Source: DATDCV01 sp036524155
GTDB taxonomy: Bacteria > Verrucomicrobiota > Verrucomicrobiia > Limisphaerales > UBA8199
Direction of reading: 5' to 3'
Assembly: GCA_036524155.1 (NCBI GenBank)
Contig: DATDCV010000270.1
Location: forward strand, 1 to 54,987
Length of the DNA stretch: 54,987 bases
The notes beneath the pieces were generated by a model. It saw only the letters and a program-made list of their open reading frames with translations, was not told the DNA's origin and ran no database searches. Both the position numbers and the translations under genes were made by a program. How positions within the stretch are numbered: position 1 is the stretch's first letter; every line of letters starts with the position of its first letter. Below, piece after piece: positions 50,543-54,987 of the stretch.

Positions 50543-50639
50543 TGGCGGAGGCGGATGGGAATCGAACCCACCTGGGACTTTGTTGAATCCCACGCTGGTT
50601 TTGAAGACCAGGAGCGCCACCAGGCCGCCTGACGCCTCC
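50543..50639 (-). tRNA. selC: Selenocysteine tRNA, tRNA-Sec(TCA)
   Basis: The minus strand reads a complete tRNA. The acceptor stem is GGAGGCG/CGCCTCC, the discriminator is G and CCA is encoded (50543-50545). The anticodon stem is CTGGT/ACCAG around the loop CTTCAAA, giving anticodon TCA (50602-50604). There is a long variable arm with a TGGGA/TCCCA stem, and a T-arm with a TTCGATT loop. The acceptor and T stems total 13 pairs (7+6), as expected for a selenocysteine tRNA. It is not a suppressor tRNA-Leu or Ser because of the extended stacking and G73. The host must therefore have SelA/SelB and selenoproteins. No protein in this window has an obvious in-frame UGA selenocysteine. Confidence 0.9.
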
Positions 50640-50920
50640 CGCCGGGGTCGAAACTGAACTGGTCCACCGCAATCTGCATCGGTTGATTGAGACAGAAAAT
50701 TGGGCTACGCGCAAGAGTTTCCGCATCCATACCAGTCACTCATTTTGGGATTCGCTCCACTGTCTGCCACTTGGTTGGTGAGTCCTCCTGGTTCGTAGCA
50801 TTTACCTAGAAAGCGAGGGGGCAGCGTGGAACGCAAAGTAGCAGCCGGTCACAATTCGAATTGCTGACTGGCGTCCGAAGCAGGTTGACGAAGAAGGTGG
50901 TGGTGCGACACTTTGCCAAA
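50640..50920. other. Gap between the selenocysteine tRNA and the esterase gene
   Basis: 281 bases with no convincing gene. Open minus-strand frames that cross the tRNA are artefacts of tRNA sequence. A promoter for the tRNA must lie here on the minus strand but is not obvious. Confidence 0.5.
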
Positions 50921-53413
50921 ATGCGCCCAAACTGCGTTTCGACGGCTGCTGCGATAGGGGCGGTATTCCTGCTTCCGCACGTCCTCGCGGCGCAAACGAC
51001 AGTCCGCCCGCCTGAGATCCCGCTGAAAGATGTGCTGGTGATCCGGTCCGTGGCACGGCCCGGACGGTCTGTGGTGCATCTTGATGCGGTGGAGGCGCGG
51101 ATCGTCGCAGGGCAGTGGCGAGCCCCGCGCGAGGGGGATGTGGTCTCAGGTGCCCGCGGGGCGGACCAACATTGGGAGGCGGCCAAAGCCAACGACCAAG
51201 GCTCGCTGGGCGGGTCCGTCGCGCGAGGCGGCTATGTTTACGTGAACGGCGAGATACGGGGAGGAGACTCCTACGGCAATGGCTACCTGAGGCTGCCGGT
51301 GCTGTTGCAGAAAGGGACCAACGATTTCCTGGTTCAAAGCGGACGCGGAGACTTAAGGGCGAAGCTGATTTCATCGCCCGAGCTGCTGAGCATTCATACA
51401 GCCGACAGCACGTTGCCCGATATCATCACAGGGGAGAACGAGCCTGTTTGGGGCGCGACAGTGCTTCTGAACGCCACCACCAATTTCATGCGCGTGTCCC
51501 TGCGCGCGCTGGAACGGGGGAGCCCGCAGAACACAGTCAGCATTCCGCCGCTGGGGATCTACAAGGCGCCCTTTCTGTTTCGTCCGCCCCGATTCAAGCA
51601 GGGAACGAACACTTGCTCCGTGGCGCTCGAAGCGGTCGACCGGTCGGGGCCGAAGCACTCACGGGTGCGCGCTCGAGTCAGTCTGCGGGTCCGTCGGCCG
51701 GACCAAACCTGTAAGCGGAGTTTCCTGAGTGAGATCGACGACAGTGTGCAGTACTATGCGGTTAACCCCGCCGCTTCCCGCCGGAATCTGGAGACAGCGC
51801 CGGCTTTGTTTTTGTCGCTTCACGGAGCGGGGGTGGAGGCGGTCGGCCAGGCGGACTCCTACTATCCCAAGAAATGGGGCCATATCGTGTGTCCCACAAA
51901 CCGGCGGCCTTATGGTTTTGACTGGGAGGAGTGGGGCCGATGGGATGCCCTGGAGGTGCTCGCCTTGGCCAAGGCCCGTTACCGGCCGGACCCCGGCCGA
52001 ATTTACCTGACCGGTCACTCCATGGGGGGTCATGGGACGTGGCAACTGGGCGCGCTTTTCCCGGATCAATTTGCCGCGATCGGTTCGAGTGCCGGTTGGA
52101 TCAGCTTTGGGTCGTATGCGAATCCGAGCCGCTCACCTGTCACCAACGACATGCAACGAATGTTGCTGCGCGCCGCGGCTGCCAGCGACACGCTGCTGAT
52201 GGCGACGAATTATCTCCAGGAAGGCGTATACATTCTGCACGGGAGCGCCGATGATAATGTCCCGGTCGCCGAAGCGCGGGAGATGCGGAGGGTGTTGGGT
52301 GAATTCCACCGGGATTTTGACTTTCACGAACAAGCCGGGGCGGGTCACTGGTGGGACGCTTCGGACGAGCCTGGCACGGATTGCGTCGACTGGGCGCCGA
52401 TGTTCGACTTTTTTGCCCATCATACCATCCCGGCGGACGAGAGTCTTCGCCGAGTCAGGTTTGTTACGGTTAATCCCGCAGTTTCATCCCGGTCGCACTG
52501 GGTCAGCGTTCTGGCTCAGCAAAGGCAGTTGGAGCCAAGCGCGGTAGATGTGCGGTGTGACCCCGGAAGAAGACGGGTTGTGGGCGTTACCACCAACGTC
52601 AGCCGGCTGTGGCTCGATTTCCCGACCATCAAACCCGGGCCTGGTCTAACGATCGAGCTGGACGGTCAAAAACTTGAAGGGATTGAACTGCCGAACCCAA
52701 ACGACTGCGGCGTAGCTGCGGCTGCTTTCCCAGGTCTGGTCCCCGGTCTCTGCCTGGCCCGCGCGGCGGGCCAGTGGCAGCTTGCCGACTATCCGTCGTC
52801 CGCGTTGAAGCGGCCCGATCGATCCGGGCCCTTCCGCGAGGCGTTCCGCAACCACGTGGCCCTGGTCTACGCCACCAAAGGGACACCTGAAGAAAATGCC
52901 TGGACGCTGGCCAAAGCGCGTTATGATGCCGAGACATTTTATTACCGCGGCAACGGATCAATCGAATTGATGGCCGATGTGGACGTGCTGGTGAGCGAAG
53001 GCAGGCGCAAGCACAGCGGCCGGGGGCAGCGTGCGTCCCGCAACCTGATCGTCTACGGCCACGCGGAGTGCAACGCGGCGTGGGGATACTTGCTCGGCAA
53101 GAGCCCGGTGCAGGCTCATCGCAGCCGGCTGCGCGTCGGTGACCATGAATTGGCCGGAGAGGATCTCGGCTGGCTGTTCCTGCAGCCGAACCCACACGAT
53201 GAGAAAGCCCTGGTAGGGGTTGTAGGAGGCTCCGGAATGACCGGAATGCGAGTGACCGAGCGGATGCCTTACTTCCTCTCGGGAGCGGGCTTTCCGGACT
53301 GCCTGATCATCGGTGCGGAGTTGCCGGCCCAGGGAATCGACGGAGTGCGTGCGGCGGGCTTCCTCGGCGAAGATTGGCAGGTCGGCACAGGCGAGTTTGT
53401 TTGGAGGGAATAG
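50921..53413 (+). CDS. Secreted alpha/beta-hydrolase (esterase/S9-peptidase-like) protein
   Basis: About 830 residues with a signal peptide (STAAAIGAVFLLPHVLAAQ). The N-terminal 280 residues form beta domains. An alpha/beta-hydrolase core follows: LSLHGAGVEA (oxyanion region), GHSMGGHG with the nucleophile Ser367, GSADDNVPV (Asp444 or 445) and GAGHWWD (His476). The C-terminal 340 residues hold further beta domains. Such architecture fits secreted feruloyl-esterase or prolyl-oligopeptidase-like enzymes. The GTG-rich region upstream gives other starts; the ATG at 50921 gives the signal peptide. Together with the neighbouring isomerase-like protein it may belong to glycan breakdown. Confidence 0.85.
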   Translation: MRPNCVSTAAAIGAVFLLPHVLAAQTTVRPPEIPLKDVLVIRSVARPGRSVVHLDAVEARIVAGQWRAPREGDVVSGARGADQHWEAAKANDQGSLGGSVARGGYVYVNGEIRGGDSYGNGYLRLPVLLQKGTNDFLVQSGRGDLRAKLISSPELLSIHTADSTLPDIITGENEPVWGATVLLNATTNFMRVSLRALERGSPQNTVSIPPLGIYKAPFLFRPPRFKQGTNTCSVALEAVDRSGPKHSRVRARVSLRVRRPDQTCKRSFLSEIDDSVQYYAVNPAASRRNLETAPALFLSLHGAGVEAVGQADSYYPKKWGHIVCPTNRRPYGFDWEEWGRWDALEVLALAKARYRPDPGRIYLTGHSMGGHGTWQLGALFPDQFAAIGSSAGWISFGSYANPSRSPVTNDMQRMLLRAAAASDTLLMATNYLQEGVYILHGSADDNVPVAEAREMRRVLGEFHRDFDFHEQAGAGHWWDASDEPGTDCVDWAPMFDFFAHHTIPADESLRRVRFVTVNPAVSSRSHWVSVLAQQRQLEPSAVDVRCDPGRRRVVGVTTNVSRLWLDFPTIKPGPGLTIELDGQKLEGIELPNPNDCGVAAAAFPGLVPGLCLARAAGQWQLADYPSSALKRPDRSGPFREAFRNHVALVYATKGTPEENAWTLAKARYDAETFYYRGNGSIELMADVDVLVSEGRRKHSGRGQRASRNLIVYGHAECNAAWGYLLGKSPVQAHRSRLRVGDHELAGEDLGWLFLQPNPHDEKALVGVVGGSGMTGMRVTERMPYFLSGAGFPDCLIIGAELPAQGIDGVRAAGFLGEDWQVGTGEFVWRE

Positions 53414-53537
53414 AGCTATGCAAGGCCGGGCGGCGAACCTATTCTCTCGTCCATGAAGCCCTCCGATCCCAACAGGCAGGCGCGTCATCGGGCATTCAGC
53501 GGGCGACCAGGCAATCTCGTTTAGAAAGGCAACTTCT

Positions 53538-54968
53538 ATGGCCATCATTATCACACGCCGGGACTTTGTGAAATGGACTCTCGGAGGCGTCGCTTGGGCT
53601 GGAGCCGGAACCTGGCCAGGGTTCGGCGCGGAAGGGACCCCGTCACCGCTCGTCAGCCCGGGTTGCCGTCGCACCAAAGTCAAAGTCGCCCGGCTCTACG
53701 TCGGTGTTCCTGAAGCCCATTATCCGAACCCAAACATCGATCTCAAAGAAGAAATCCGGGCTTACGAAGCGCGTTTTGCCGCGTTGCAGAAGGAATTCGC
53801 TGACGTGGATTGGTGTGTGACCGCCACCCTGTCCAGCCCCGACCAGATCGCCCAGCATAAGGACCAGGTCCGCGACGTGGATGGCATCCTGCTCATCCAC
53901 GTCACCTTGCACACGATGCCAATTATTCGGGAGATCCTGGAATTGAAACGGCCCACGATGATCTTCTCGGCCCCTTACGCGGGGCACGAATGGTATGAGC
54001 TCGCGCAAGTCCGGCGCCAACCTTTGGGCGCTCAGATGGACTGCGTTCTATCCACCGACTACCAGCAGTTGGCGGTGGCGGTCCGTCCCTTCCGCGCTCT
54101 GCACCACCTCCGGGAGGCGCGTATTCTCAACCTGACAACCAATGCCTTCGATGCTTACGCGGAGCAGGTAAAGGCCAGGTTTGGAACCGAAATCCGCAAG
54201 GTCCCGCTGGAGCGCATGACGGCACTGCATGACTCCATCCGCGACAGCGAGGTCGCGGCGGAAACCGACCGGTGGATCAAAAACGCCGAAAAGGTGGTCG
54301 AACCCAAACGAGACGAGATCCTCGCGTCCTGCAGGCTGGCGCTGGCTTTCGAAAAACTGCTGGACGAAGAAGAGGCGACCGTTATGGCAGTGGACTGTTA
54401 CGGGTCGATGTGGCGCAAGCTGCCGGCATATCCCTGCATCGGGTTCACGCGACTGAATGACATGGGCCTGGGGGGCATCTGCCAAAGCGACCTGCCCTGC
54501 GCCATCATGCACGTGCTGTATCAGGGATTGTGCGGGCGCCCCGGTTTTGTCTGCAACCCGACTTTTGACTTCGCCTCGAACTCGGCCACCCTGATTCACT
54601 GCCTGGGCACCCGAAAGATGGAAGGTCCCGCCGGCCCTGCGCACCCGTACCAGTTGCGAAGCGTGATGGAGCGGCGCGAGGGCGTCGTCCCGCAAGTGCG
54701 GATGAGTGCGGGACGTCGCGTGACCACGGGCATTCTGGACGAGACCAGCACTACGTTGCGGTATTTCGCCGGTGAAATCACCGATGCGCCCCAAACCGAG
54801 CGAGGTTGCCGCAGCCAAATTGCCGTCCGTGTGGACGGCGACGCCGAAAAGCTCTGGCGCAATTGGACGGCGGGCATCCACCGGGTTACCTGCTACGGGG
54901 ATATAAAAAAGGAACTCGAATACTTCTGCCGCTTTAAGGCCATCGAACTCGTTAACGAGGCGGTGTAA
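53538..54968 (+). CDS. Tat-exported L-fucose isomerase-like protein
   Basis: A 476-residue protein. The N-terminus TRRDFVKWTLGGVAWAGAG is a Tat signal (RRxFxK followed by a hydrophobic stretch). The body has a Rossmann-like start (VKVARLYVGVPEAHY), VDGILLIHVTLHTMPII and a fucose-isomerase-like middle with FTRLNDMGLGGICQSDLPCAIM. The isomerase C-terminal ligands (E, D, H pattern of FucI) are only partly recognisable. Being exported by Tat is unusual for a sugar isomerase, so it may have lost or changed catalysis. It starts 124 bases after the esterase gene with AGAAAGG before the ATG. Confidence 0.8.
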   Translation: MAIIITRRDFVKWTLGGVAWAGAGTWPGFGAEGTPSPLVSPGCRRTKVKVARLYVGVPEAHYPNPNIDLKEEIRAYEARFAALQKEFADVDWCVTATLSSPDQIAQHKDQVRDVDGILLIHVTLHTMPIIREILELKRPTMIFSAPYAGHEWYELAQVRRQPLGAQMDCVLSTDYQQLAVAVRPFRALHHLREARILNLTTNAFDAYAEQVKARFGTEIRKVPLERMTALHDSIRDSEVAAETDRWIKNAEKVVEPKRDEILASCRLALAFEKLLDEEEATVMAVDCYGSMWRKLPAYPCIGFTRLNDMGLGGICQSDLPCAIMHVLYQGLCGRPGFVCNPTFDFASNSATLIHCLGTRKMEGPAGPAHPYQLRSVMERREGVVPQVRMSAGRRVTTGILDETSTTLRYFAGEITDAPQTERGCRSQIAVRVDGDAEKLWRNWTAGIHRVTCYGDIKKELEYFCRFKAIELVNEAV

Positions 54969-54987
54969 TCCCTTCAGTGAAGCTGGC

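Noticed and set aside
50460..50739. Two minus-strand open frames across 50460-50739
   Set aside because: They read through the selenocysteine tRNA and have no starts with ribosome binding sites.
1..54987. CRISPR arrays
   Set aside because: No regularly spaced direct repeats of 23-40 bases were found; the only tandem pattern is the coding repeat at 1-416.

Overview
The window looks like a piece of a Verrucomicrobiota chromosome, possibly of the Pedosphaera/Limisphaera type. This is an inference from gene content, not from a marker gene: secreted DUF2961/GH172 and DUF4038 glycosidase-like proteins, a URO-D/amidohydrolase/Gfo-Idh sugar operon, an SSS symporter, Tat-exported enzymes, and long palindromic repeats between genes. 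It divides into two parts at about 30,961.

Positions 1-30,961 look like a mobile genomic island, and its left end lies outside the window. The right edge carries the last 26 bases of a tRNA-Gly gene without the rest of the gene, as left by a site-specific integrase that targets a tRNA 3' end. The island begins with a truncated repeat-rich secreted protein and a decayed DUF72 fragment. Next comes a minus-strand operon with an M20/M42-type peptidase, two unknown proteins and a tandem HEAGH metalloprotease. It faces away from a MarR-like gene and an intact DUF72 gene. The centrepiece is a tightly coupled minus-strand operon (21,803 down to 8,841): DUF499-type AAA ATPase, compact PglZ-like phosphatase, DUF1156 adenine methyltransferase, HEPN-like protein, small unknown, SNF2 helicase, HipA-like kinase and DUF3037 protein. 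Four more genes follow in the same direction down to 5,920, including a TPR protein. The set combines hallmarks of BREX (PglZ) with an SNF2 helicase as in DISARM and type 3 BREX, and adds HEPN and HipA/DUF3037 modules. I read it as an anti-phage or anti-plasmid system with DNA modification.

From 22,357 to 30,698 the island carries cargo: two paralogous excisionase-like HTH proteins, a secreted glycosidase-like enzyme, membrane proteins, a SAM methyltransferase, another HEAGH protein, a receiver-like cREC protein, small unknowns, a frameshifted HTH remnant and two operator-like palindromes.

Positions 30,962-54,987 look like host chromosome. After a few small proteins come a five-gene minus-strand carbohydrate operon (isomerase, FGGY kinase, amidohydrolase, Gfo/Idh oxidoreductase, URO-D protein), a nucleotidyltransferase pair, an SSS symporter with a class III aminotransferase, and a zinc-ribbon/PH protein. 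These are followed by a beta-helix lyase-like protein, a DUF883 protein, a GH172-like protein, a NapH-like ferredoxin, a selenocysteine tRNA, a secreted esterase/peptidase and a Tat-exported isomerase-like protein. Three long perfect inverted repeats lie here and none were seen in the island.
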